Origin: an uncultured Pelagibacteraceae bacterium
Lineage (GTDB): Bacteria; Pseudomonadota; Alphaproteobacteria; Pelagibacterales; Pelagibacteraceae
DNA length: 44,373 nucleotides
Direction: 5' to 3'
Assembly: GCA_902630065.1 (NCBI GenBank)
Contig: CACOTF010000009.1
Location: 1 to 44,373, forward strand
The position numbers and the translations under genes were made by a program. Under the pieces are notes generated by a model, which was given only the letters and a program-made list of their open reading frames with translations, was not told the DNA's origin and did not search any database. Below are positions 1 through 7,454 of this stretch, one piece after another; position 1 is the first letter of the stretch, and every line of letters starts with the position of its first letter.

Positions 1-1
1 T

Positions 2-307
2 GATAGAGCAAAAGCAATATTTACTATTTTAATGGCAGCAATAATTGCAATTTCTATAAAAATTGTAGGACTTTTATTAATAACTGGGATGTTAATTATA
101 CCAACGGCTATGGCTCGTAACATATCAGATACTCCCAAAAAGATGGTAATTTTTTCTATATGTGGAGGATTATTATCAGTAATCATGGGTTTATTTTCTT
201 CATTGCAATTCAATACTCCTTCGGGTCCATCTATCATTGCTGCAGCGTTATTATTATTTGTAATATCTCTATTTAAAATTAAACAAACGATCCAATTGAA
301 AAACTAA
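2..307 (+). CDS. znuB: Zinc ABC transporter permease, C-terminal part (ZnuB)
   Basis: This is the C-terminal end of an ABC-3 family inner-membrane permease that would import zinc with ZnuA (binding protein) and ZnuC (ATPase). The frame is open from base 2, so the start lies left of the window; the ATG at 32 is internal. About 100 residues are visible, with hydrophobic segments and the family-typical stretch GLLLITGMLIIPTAMAR near the start. After it come two more membrane spans and a short basic tail. A zur/fur-like gene begins 24 bases downstream, matching the common znuCB-zur arrangement and favouring zinc over manganese. The substrate is inferred from that neighbour. Confidence 0.8.
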   Translation, partial: DRAKAIFTILMAAIIAISIKIVGLLLITGMLIIPTAMARNISDTPKKMVIFSICGGLLSVIMGLFSSLQFNTPSGPSIIAAALLLFVISLFKIKQTIQLKN

Positions 308-331
308 TGGGAAATTGATAAAAGAAAAACT

Positions 332-730
332 ATGCTTAAACAGGAAACACTATCAAAAAATCAACAAATAGTTCTTGATTACATTGAAAAAGTAAATGAG
401 CCCATAAAAGCTTATTCAATTTTACATAATGTACAAAAAAAAGGTATTAAAGCCCCTCTTCAAGTTTATAGAGCGCTTGATAAATTGGTTGAAATTGGAA
501 AAATTCACAAAATTGAAAGTAGAAATGCTTTCGTTGCATGCAAAAATTCAAATTGTCAGATTTCAAAGGCAACAGCATTTTCAATATGTGAAAGCTGTGA
601 AGAAGTAAGTGAAATTAGTGACAGCAAACTTTCAAAATATTTAAAAAATTTTCAAGACAAAGCGGGTATGAAATTTAATAAATATAATCTTGAATTCTTT
701 GGGCTTTGCAAGAAATGTTCTGTTAAATAA
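332..730 (+). CDS. zur: Fur-family regulator, probable zinc uptake regulator Zur
   Basis: A 132-residue Fur-family repressor that would shut off zinc uptake when zinc is plentiful. The N-terminal winged helix covers about residues 8-68. The dimerisation/metal half follows, with the structural zinc pairs C86-x-x-C89 and C126-x-x-C129 and further cysteines at 70 and 75. Only two histidines occur in the whole protein (H32, H59), and the His-rich sensing loop usual between the wing and the first CxxC is missing. It lies 24 bases after znuB and is probably cotranscribed. The operator should be upstream of znu genes outside the window. Fur-family membership is clear; Zur rather than Fur or Mur rests on context. 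Confidence 0.8.
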   Translation: MLKQETLSKNQQIVLDYIEKVNEPIKAYSILHNVQKKGIKAPLQVYRALDKLVEIGKIHKIESRNAFVACKNSNCQISKATAFSICESCEEVSEISDSKLSKYLKNFQDKAGMKFNKYNLEFFGLCKKCSVK

Positions 731-759
731 TTTGCATATAACTATAAATATTTAAAACA

Positions 760-1098
760 ATGTTATTTTTTATTTTTAAAATTGTAGCAGCAGGTTTAAT
801 TGTTGCTTTTTCAAGTTGGTTGGCTGGTCAAAATCCTAAACTGGCTGGATTTATTATTGCTTTACCCTTGGTATCACTAATAGCAATACTGTTTTCCTAT
901 TATGAACATAATGATACAGAAAAAACAGTAATGTTTACAAAAAGTATATTTATTGCAGTACCAGCAAGTTATTTATTCTTTGTACCCTTCTTTTTTGCAA
1001 AATCTTTTAATATGAATTTTTTCATAATTTATATTGCAGGTTTAATATTTCTAATCGGAGGATATTTTATTCATAGATACATAGTTAATTTCCTATAA
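760..1098 (+). CDS. Small membrane protein, DUF3147-like
   Basis: A 112-residue protein that is almost entirely hydrophobic, with about four membrane segments and a short polar loop near residues 48-55 (EHNDTEK). The pattern, including 'PKLAGFIIALPLVSLIAIL' in the first third, resembles small inner-membrane proteins of the DUF3147/GlpM type, whose function is not established. It starts 29 bases after the zur stop, so it may be the tail of the zinc operon or the head of the following group. No catalytic residues are seen. It is a plausible real gene because the reading frame fits the spacing on both sides and no competing frame covers it. Confidence 0.65.
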   Translation: MLFFIFKIVAAGLIVAFSSWLAGQNPKLAGFIIALPLVSLIAILFSYYEHNDTEKTVMFTKSIFIAVPASYLFFVPFFFAKSFNMNFFIIYIAGLIFLIGGYFIHRYIVNFL

Positions 1099-1147
1099 AA
1101 TTAGTATATTTATTCAATCAGAAAGAAAATTGTCATAAGAAAAAATG

Positions 1148-1155
1148 AAGGAGGT
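1148..1155 (+). promoter_or_regulatory. Unusually strong Shine-Dalgarno of the 73-residue membrane protein
   Basis: AAGGAGGT lies four bases before the ATG at 1159. It is a near-perfect complement of the 16S anti-Shine-Dalgarno, whereas most genes in this window have weak or no such site. It fixes the start of the next small gene and suggests that gene is translated efficiently. Confidence 0.75.
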
Positions 1156-1158
1156 TTT

Positions 1159-1380
1159 ATGTTTATAAAAAAGTATCTTAAATGGATAAGCACTTTTCTT
1201 GTTTTAACAGGAATATTGCTTACAAATTTAAATATATATCCAATTAATATATATTTTCACGGTCTTGGCGTTATTGGATGGACAATTTCTGGCTTCATCT
1301 CAAAAGATAAAGCGATTTTAACAAATTTTGGATTACAAATTCCATTATTTATTGTCGGAATATATAAAGTTATCTTTTAA
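1159..1380 (+). CDS. Small two-to-three-span membrane protein, unknown function
   Basis: A 73-residue hydrophobic protein with a basic start (MFIKKYLKW), a span at about residues 10-30, a second around 32-48 and a third near 55-72. I do not recognise the family with confidence. Its stop codon shares a base with the arsC start (TAATG at 1378-1382), so the two genes are probably translationally coupled. It may therefore belong to the arsenic module rather than to the zinc genes. The start is chosen from the strong ribosome-binding site just before 1159. Confidence 0.65.
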   Translation: MFIKKYLKWISTFLVLTGILLTNLNIYPINIYFHGLGVIGWTISGFISKDKAILTNFGLQIPLFIVGIYKVIF

Positions 1381-1814
1381 TGAAAAATATTTTGTTTGTT
1401 TGTACTGGTAATTCAGCAAGAAGTATTATTGCTGAAAGTATAATAAATAATGTGTATTTTAATAAATATAAAGCTTTCAGCGCTGGTAGCAAACCAACTG
1501 GAGAAATAAATAAAAATATTAAATTATTTTTAGAAAATCATAAAAATTATAACCTTACAAATTATGATTCAAAAAGTTTTAAGGTATTTATCGAAAAAGA
1601 TATTAATATTGACCATGTTATTACTGTTTGTAATAGCGCAAATAAAGAAGTTTGCCCTATATGGCCTAAAAATGATCAAATTGTTCATTGGGATATTGAA
1701 GATCCTGTAAGTAAATTTAAGAATTGTGAAAAAGCAAAAACATATAAAATTATAAATGAAACATTTGTTTTAATAAATGAGAAAATAGAAAATTGGATTA
1801 ATGATCAAAAATAA
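1380..1814 (+). CDS. arsC: Arsenate reductase, low-molecular-weight phosphatase type
   Basis: A 144-residue cytoplasmic enzyme of the LMW protein tyrosine phosphatase fold that would reduce arsenate to arsenite. The P-loop C8-T-G-N-S-A-R14-S at the N-terminus is the phosphatase signature CxxNxxRS. The further cysteines C84 and C92 (VCNSANKEVCP) are those expected for the thiol relay of this class and distinguish it from plain tyrosine phosphatases. D108-P109 is the usual acid loop. It overlaps the upstream small membrane gene by one base and the downstream aquaporin by 14 bases. That ties arsenate reduction to an efflux channel, as in the arsC-aqpS arrangement known from Sinorhizobium. No arsR is visible. 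Confidence 0.85.
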   Translation: MKNILFVCTGNSARSIIAESIINNVYFNKYKAFSAGSKPTGEINKNIKLFLENHKNYNLTNYDSKSFKVFIEKDINIDHVITVCNSANKEVCPIWPKNDQIVHWDIEDPVSKFKNCEKAKTYKIINETFVLINEKIENWINDQK

Positions 1815-2454
1815 AAATATTATATTTATTGGTGAATTTTTAGGCAGCTGTTTTCTAGTAATGATTATTGTTGGATCTGGGATAATGGCTGAGAATCTTA
1901 CAGATGACAATGCGGTAAGACTTTTAGCAAATACAATAGCTACTGGAGCAGGATTGTTTGTTCTTATTATTAGTTTTGCTGATATTTCAGGAGCTCACTT
2001 TAATCCATTTGTAACACTTGCAATGTTTTTTAATAAAAAAATTAAGAGTAATGTTTTAATAACCTATATATCTGCTCAAATAATTGGGTGTATGGTGGGT
2101 GTGATGATAGCCAATATTTTTTTTGAGCATGAATTTATTGAATTATCAACAAAAAGTAGAGATGGAATGAATATCTTTATATCTGAGATAATCGCAACTT
2201 TTGGTCTAATTTTTGTCATTTTTGCTACTTTAAAAGATGGAAAAATTATAACAGCTATTAGTGTAGCAACATTCATTTCTGCTGGTTATTGGTTTACATC
2301 ATCAACTTCATTTGCGAATCCAGCAGTATCTATAGCACGTACTTTCACTGACTCCTTTACTGGAATTAATTATCAAAGTACTCCAAATTATATTGTTGCT
2401 GAAGCTATAGGATTAATACTCGCAATATATATAGTTAAAAAAATAATAAGATGA
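1801..2454 (+). CDS. aqpS: MIP-family aquaporin/glyceroporin, probable arsenite channel AqpS
   Basis: A 217-residue MIP-superfamily channel with six membrane spans and two half-helix loops. The second signature is intact (N173-P-A, followed by R180 of the selectivity filter), but the first reads N68-P-F rather than NPA (in GAHFNPFVTL). The gene overlaps arsC by 14 bases, so the likely role is passive release of arsenite made by ArsC, as shown for AqpS in Sinorhizobium meliloti. A general water, glycerol or metalloid channel cannot be excluded. No Shine-Dalgarno is needed if it is coupled to arsC translation. Family assignment is firm; the substrate is inferred from context. Confidence 0.82.
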   Translation: MIKNKNIIFIGEFLGSCFLVMIIVGSGIMAENLTDDNAVRLLANTIATGAGLFVLIISFADISGAHFNPFVTLAMFFNKKIKSNVLITYISAQIIGCMVGVMIANIFFEHEFIELSTKSRDGMNIFISEIIATFGLIFVIFATLKDGKIITAISVATFISAGYWFTSSTSFANPAVSIARTFTDSFTGINYQSTPNYIVAEAIGLILAIYIVKKIIR

Positions 2455-2723
2455 GCACAACCTATTAATGTATTGTTAAAGAAAATTAAAATTTTAGTAG
2501 ACATTAAAATAATTTTATATAACTACGACAAATCCACAATTTATATTTAGAAATAATAAATTTGTAGTATGGACATCAATCATTGATACTATAATGATCG
2601 AACAATCCACCTTATGATTCTGAAATAAAAAAATTTACAAATAGATTTAAATCACTCAACATATAAAAAGCTATCAAGTCATGAATCGATGGAACCGAAA
2701 ACAATAATATAAAGGAGATAAAA
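2455..2723 (+). promoter_or_regulatory. Gap before the PiT-like gene, probable promoter/leader
   Basis: This 269-base stretch is the longest gene-free gap in the window and shows no convincing reading frame. It holds an imperfect stem with arms at 2522-2533 and 2560-2568 (ACTAC-gac-AAAT against ATTTGTAGT, three-base bulge). A perfect odd palindrome, ATCAATcATTGAT, lies at 2575-2587. A good Shine-Dalgarno (AAGGAG, 2712-2717) lies six bases before the ATG at 2724. Given how compact the rest is, a regulated promoter or structured leader for the transporter is likely, but I recognise no known riboswitch. Confidence 0.4.
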
Positions 2724-3689
2724 ATGGATATGACTTTAATTTATACGGTTATAGGGTTTGCCCTTGCCGGTTATAGCGTTATCGCTAACGACTCAATTCA
2801 AACACTTGGGACATTTATAGCTTCAAAAAAGAAGTGGTTTAAATGGTATACTCTAGCTGGATCTGCTTCAGCTGTTATGATTATAGCGTTAGCATGGGGA
2901 TGGTATTCGTATGATGGTGATATTTCTTATGGAAGATTAACTAGAATACCTTATCAAGAAATTCAATGGTATCACGCAGTAGCGCCTGCAATATTACTAT
3001 TATTAACAAGAATTGGAATACCGGTATCAACTACTTTCTTAGTTCTTTCAGCATTTGCCTCAACAGTTGTGCTTGAAAAAATGCTTATGAAAAGCGTCGT
3101 TGGCTATGGTTTAGCAGCAATGGTTGCTTATATTGCCTGGATAGGTGTTTCTAAATTCATTAATGAAAAATTTGATGAAGTAGATGATAAATGGAGAGGC
3201 TTTTGGAGAAATAGTGTTTGGATTTCTTCTGGTTGGTTATGGTGGGTATGGTTATCTCACGATGTGGCTAATATTGCTGTGTATCTACCTAGACAATTAG
3301 ATTTAACATTGCTTTTAATAGTAATGGGTTACTTTACAGCACTATTATTCTATATTTTCTACATTCAAGGTGGACCAATTCAAAAAGTTGTTCTTGAAAA
3401 AACGGGAACTAGATATGCAAGATCAGCGACAATTATTAACGTAATATATGCTGCTGTCTTATTCTACTTTAAAGAACTAAACGATTTACCTATGTCTACA
3501 ACATGGGTTTTTGTTGGATTATTATGTGGTCGAGAATTAGCAATTGCTACTATGAATAAAGAATATAAATTTGGATATGTTTTCCCTTTAATAGGAAAAG
3601 ATTTCTTAAAAATGATATTTGGACTTAGTGTATCAGTTGGAATAGTTCTAGGAATTCATTATATAATTATTCCAAATAATTGGTTTTAA
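2724..3689 (+). CDS. Divergent PiT-superfamily (inorganic phosphate transporter-like) membrane protein
   Basis: A 321-residue polytopic inner-membrane protein with about nine to ten spans. It has the two-fold inverted-repeat logic of PiT/Pho-4 transporters. Half one carries A21-N-D23 followed by a GT, then P100-V-S-T-T104. Half two carries H179-D-V-A-N183 followed by P256-M-S-T-T260-WVFVG. These match the paired GANDVAN and (P)VSTTH signatures that bind sodium and phosphate in the family, although each is altered. It is shorter than typical PiT proteins (about 400-500 residues). It has its own leader and ribosome-binding site and ends four bases inside the convergent transporter gene. The substrate (phosphate, arsenate, sulfate or another anion) is unknown. 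Confidence 0.65.
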   Translation: MDMTLIYTVIGFALAGYSVIANDSIQTLGTFIASKKKWFKWYTLAGSASAVMIIALAWGWYSYDGDISYGRLTRIPYQEIQWYHAVAPAILLLLTRIGIPVSTTFLVLSAFASTVVLEKMLMKSVVGYGLAAMVAYIAWIGVSKFINEKFDEVDDKWRGFWRNSVWISSGWLWWVWLSHDVANIAVYLPRQLDLTLLLIVMGYFTALLFYIFYIQGGPIQKVVLEKTGTRYARSATIINVIYAAVLFYFKELNDLPMSTTWVFVGLLCGRELAIATMNKEYKFGYVFPLIGKDFLKMIFGLSVSVGIVLGIHYIIIPNNWF

Positions 3690-4525
3690 ACTAATTTTAA
3701 TCCAATCGCACCTGCTAGGATAAACAAAATAGAAATTATCTTAGCTGGTGTGATTTTTTCTTTTAATAAAAAATATCCAATAAATATTGATAATAAAATA
3801 CTTGTTTCTCTTAAAGATGTAACAACTGGTATTGGAGCTTTTGTAAATGCCCATACAGCCAAGGCATAACTAGCATATGATAATGTTACACCGTAAAAAA
3901 ATATCATTTTACCGTCTCTATAAACCCTTTTAATAATATCCTTTTGCCCTCTTAACCTAAGAATAAATGGGAAAATCATAGCATTTAATGTGAAAGACCA
4001 GCTGACAAAAGATATTGCAGAATTACTCACTCTTGCTCCATATCCATCGATAAGTGAGTATGAGCCAATAAACAAACCTGTAATAAAAGAAAATTTAATT
4101 ACATTTAAGCTACTGTTTTTATAGTCAGAAATACCAAGAAAAAAAATTCCAAAACATATTAAAAAAATAGATATCAAAATAAACTTATTTAAAACAACGC
4201 CTAAAAATAAAATTGAGACTACAGTTACCAATAATGGCCCTGTGCCTCTTGCTATAGGGTAGACTTTTGTCAAATCTCCAATTTCATATGATTTAAGTAA
4301 GAACCATTGGTAGCCGATGTGAACAACAATACTTGCGAAGATATAAGGTATACTTTCTATTGAGGGTGCGGGTAACAAGATGATTGCAACAATTGAAAAA
4401 GGTATATGACCTAAAATTATACCTGCTAGAGCAACTGCTTTATCTGAGTGCTTTTTGACCATGCCATTCCAAGTGGCATGAAGTAGTGCTGCCAATAAAA
4501 CGACAGAAAATACTAAAGTATCCAT
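3686..4525 (-). CDS. EamA/DMT-superfamily transporter
   Basis: A 279-residue drug/metabolite transporter with ten predicted spans in two EamA halves (about residues 1-135 and 145-279). The N-terminus has the family-like LLAALLHATWN, and the end of the second half has the typical LLKEKITPAKIISILFILAG. DMT proteins export or exchange small metabolites; the substrate cannot be read from sequence. It follows manC by eight bases and is probably the last gene of the valS-ilvD-manC unit. Its 3' end overlaps the convergent PiT-like gene by four bases, leaving no room for a separate terminator. Confidence 0.85.
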   Translation of the reverse strand: MDTLVFSVVLLAALLHATWNGMVKKHSDKAVALAGIILGHIPFSIVAIILLPAPSIESIPYIFASIVVHIGYQWFLLKSYEIGDLTKVYPIARGTGPLLVTVVSILFLGVVLNKFILISIFLICFGIFFLGISDYKNSSLNVIKFSFITGLFIGSYSLIDGYGARVSNSAISFVSWSFTLNAMIFPFILRLRGQKDIIKRVYRDGKMIFFYGVTLSYASYALAVWAFTKAPIPVVTSLRETSILLSIFIGYFLLKEKITPAKIISILFILAGAIGLKLV

Positions 4526-4533
4526 AAAGAGTA

Positions 4534-5736
4534 TTAATTCACTCTACCGTAAATATCTTGATATCTAACTATATCTGTCTCTTTTAAAATAGGTCCAGTT
4601 TGTATTTCAATAATTTTTACTTTTTTCTTAAATTTATTTTCTATTCGATGAATTGCTTCTCTTGGGATAAATATTTTTTCTCCTGGTTTTTTTAAGAAAT
4701 TTTTCTTATTTAATGTAATTAGAGGTTTTCCATCAGTAATGGTCCAATATTCAGATCGATGAAAATGCTTTTGTAAGCTTAATTTAGACTTAGAATTGAC
4801 CACTAATTCTTTTACCAAAAAGTTTTTACCCTCGTATAGGTTTGTATATCTTCCCCATGGTCTGTGAAAAACATTTTTTTTCTTAAAATATTTATTTTTA
4901 TTTTTTTTATATATTTTTGATATTTCAAACCAATTACCAAGATCTGACCATTTAATACTAAGTTTTATTGCATTTATATTCTTTGATTTTTCAAGAATTG
5001 CATAATCAAAAGAAATTTCCTTACATTTATCAAAGAATTTTTTATTTAAAAAATATGTATTATTTCTAACCTTAGATTTTTCTAAAGATTTTAGACATGC
5101 TTTATAAATACTAGGCTGATATTTTTTAAAGTTATTGATTATTGATGATTTTTTTAAGTAAAACATACCTGAATTCCAATAACCTCCGGATTTGATTATC
5201 TTTTTGGCTTTTTGCTCTGTTGGTTTTTCAATAAATTTAATTACTTTATTTAACTTATTAATACTTTTAGTTTTTAAATATCCGTACTCATTAGATGGTC
5301 TTGTAGGTTTAATTCCAAAAATAAATATATTTTCATCATTTAAATTTTTAACATTAGTTTTTAAAGATCTTGTTAAAATACTTGGATTTTCAATTAAATG
5401 ATCTGATGTAAAAAACATTATTGGCTGATCATCTGGAATTTCTTTAATTAGAGCACTTACTAAAATTGCTGGTGCTGTGTTTTTTTTCGCTGGTTCTAAT
5501 ATTATTTTATATTTTTTTATTTTAGACTTTTTTAATGTTTTCTTAACATCTTTTAAATACTTCAGATTTGTGCTGATAATTGGAAAATCGTAAGAGTTAT
5601 TATTAATCCTTTCAAAAGCTTTTTGTAATAAAGTCCAACCACCAAAATCAATAAATTGTTTTGCTTGAGTATTTTTTAAATTGGGCCAAAGTCGTGTTCC
5701 TGCACCACCACAAAGTATTACAGGTCTAATTTTCAT
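4534..5736 (-). CDS. manC: Mannose-1-phosphate guanylyltransferase (possibly bifunctional with mannose-6-phosphate isomerase)
   Basis: This enzyme makes GDP-mannose for surface sugars. The N-terminal nucleotidyltransferase domain starts with the pyrophosphorylase signature GGAGTRLWP (about residues 10-18) and KQF, and has FIEKP and a YWNSGMF segment further on. The C-terminal cupin (RPWGRY, LSLQKHFHRSEYW, IPREAIHRIEN, DIVRYQDIYGR) is the type II isomerase domain. At 400 residues it is shorter than the usual 460-480. The signature's usual PLSR is replaced by PNLK. An in-frame TTG lies at 5739, but I place the start at the ATG at 5736, which overlaps the ilvD stop as TGATG. Confidence 0.85.
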   Translation of the reverse strand: MKIRPVILCGGAGTRLWPNLKNTQAKQFIDFGGWTLLQKAFERINNNSYDFPIISTNLKYLKDVKKTLKKSKIKKYKIILEPAKKNTAPAILVSALIKEIPDDQPIMFFTSDHLIENPSILTRSLKTNVKNLNDENIFIFGIKPTRPSNEYGYLKTKSINKLNKVIKFIEKPTEQKAKKIIKSGGYWNSGMFYLKKSSIINNFKKYQPSIYKACLKSLEKSKVRNNTYFLNKKFFDKCKEISFDYAILEKSKNINAIKLSIKWSDLGNWFEISKIYKKNKNKYFKKKNVFHRPWGRYTNLYEGKNFLVKELVVNSKSKLSLQKHFHRSEYWTITDGKPLITLNKKNFLKKPGEKIFIPREAIHRIENKFKKKVKIIEIQTGPILKETDIVRYQDIYGRVN

Positions 5737-7454
5737 CAAATATCTGCGTATGTTTTAACCTCGTTTTTACCACCTGGATGTGTGGGTGCACCTAAATAAG
5801 CTGGTCCTACTGTTTGAGCATATTTCCAAAGAGTTCCGTTTCCAAAGTTCATTTTTCTTTGTTTCCATTTCTTTTTTCTCAAACTAAACTCTTTTTTACT
5901 TAATCTAACGTTAATAGTCCCTTTTTTTGCATCTATATCTATTATATCTCCGTTCTTTAAAAGGGCTATTGGACCGCCTATAGAGGCCTCAGGACCCACA
6001 TGGCCGATACAGAAGCCTCTGGTAGCCCCAGAGAACCTACCGTCCGTTATAAGAGCTACTTTCTCCCCTTTTCCTTGTCCATAAATTGCAGCTGTTGTCT
6101 GTAACATTTCTCTCATTCCTGGACCACCTTTTGGACCTTCGTATCTAATTATAATTATATCACCGTCTTTGTATTTTCTTTCTTTGACAGCTTTGTAAGC
6201 TTTTTCTTCAGAGTCAAAACATCTTGCTCTTCCTGTAAATTGTAATTTTTTCAAACCTGCAATTTTAACAATTCCACCTTCAGGAGCTAAATTACCTCTT
6301 AATCCAACAACCCCACCAGTTGGCGTGATTGGATTTTTATAACTTCTCATTACTTTTTGTTTTGGATTAAATTTCACATTTTTTAAATTCTCTTTCATTG
6401 TCTTTCCTGTAACGGTCATACAATCCCCATGAATATATCCACCATCGTAAAGAGTTTTTAAAAGCATTGGAACTCCACCTGCTTCCCACATATCTTTTGC
6501 AACATATTTTCCACCAGGTTTTAAATCAGCAAGATAAGGAGTTCTCTTAAAAATTTTTGCAACATCCATTAAATCAAATTTAATTCCAATTTCGTTTGCA
6601 ATAGCTGGTAAGTGTAAACCTGCATTAGTAGATCCTCCTGTTGCAGCAACAACTGTAGCAGCATTTTCTAATGCTTTTCTTGTTACGATATCTCTTGGTC
6701 TGATATTTTTTTCTAAAAGTTTCATTACAGCCTTACCGCTGTTAATTGCATACTTGTGTCTTTCTTTATAAGGGGCAGGAGTTCCCGCTGAATAAGGTAG
6801 AGCTAATCCAATTGCTTCTGAAACACATGCCATTGTATTTGCAGTAAATTGACCACCGCAAGCACCTGCACTTGGACAAGCTTTTAATTCTAATTTTCTA
6901 AGGGCATGAGCTGTCATTTTTTTTGATGTATATTTTCCAACACCTTCAAAAACATCAACAACAGTTACATCCTTACCTTCAAATCTTCCTGGAAGTATTG
7001 AACCTCCATAAATAAATACACTTGGAATATTTAATCTCACCATAGACATCATTAGACCTGGTAAAGATTTATCACATCCTGCTAAACCAACTAAAGCATC
7101 ATAACAATGACCTCTTACAGTTAATTCAGTGGAATCTGCTATTACATCTCTTGAGATTAATGAAGATTTCATTCCTTCATGACCCATAGCGATACCATCA
7201 GTAACAGTTATTGTACAAAATTCTCTAGGAGTTCCTCCTGATGAATTTACACCTTGTTTTACAAATTGGGCTTGTTTCATCAAATTAATATTGCATGGAG
7301 CAGCTTCATTCCAAGTTGAAACAACACCAACAAAGGGTTTTGCTACATCTTTTTCTGTTAAATCCATTGCATAATAAAAGGATCTTTGAGGAGCTCTGTC
7401 AGGTCCTACAGTTGTATATCTACTTGGTAGTTTTTTTTTGTTAAATTTCCGCAT
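5736..7454 (-). CDS. ilvD: Dihydroxy-acid dehydratase
   Basis: A 572-residue iron-sulfur enzyme that dehydrates 2,3-dihydroxy-3-methyl acids in the last common step of valine and isoleucine synthesis (also feeding leucine and pantothenate). The length is normal. Cluster-binding cysteines are visible at about residue 128 (GCDKSLPG) and about 197 ([14 protein letters not shown]). The C-terminal half has the conserved [11 protein letters not shown] and [21 protein letters not shown]. The start overlaps the valS stop by one base (TAATG), and the stop overlaps manC, so all are probably one transcript. Pairing a valine-pathway enzyme with valyl-tRNA synthetase is a noteworthy context. Confidence 0.97.
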   Translation of the reverse strand: MRKFNKKKLPSRYTTVGPDRAPQRSFYYAMDLTEKDVAKPFVGVVSTWNEAAPCNINLMKQAQFVKQGVNSSGGTPREFCTITVTDGIAMGHEGMKSSLISRDVIADSTELTVRGHCYDALVGLAGCDKSLPGLMMSMVRLNIPSVFIYGGSILPGRFEGKDVTVVDVFEGVGKYTSKKMTAHALRKLELKACPSAGACGGQFTANTMACVSEAIGLALPYSAGTPAPYKERHKYAINSGKAVMKLLEKNIRPRDIVTRKALENAATVVAATGGSTNAGLHLPAIANEIGIKFDLMDVAKIFKRTPYLADLKPGGKYVAKDMWEAGGVPMLLKTLYDGGYIHGDCMTVTGKTMKENLKNVKFNPKQKVMRSYKNPITPTGGVVGLRGNLAPEGGIVKIAGLKKLQFTGRARCFDSEEKAYKAVKERKYKDGDIIIIRYEGPKGGPGMREMLQTTAAIYGQGKGEKVALITDGRFSGATRGFCIGHVGPEASIGGPIALLKNGDIIDIDAKKGTINVRLSKKEFSLRKKKWKQRKMNFGNGTLWKYAQTVGPAYLGAPTHPGGKNEVKTYADI

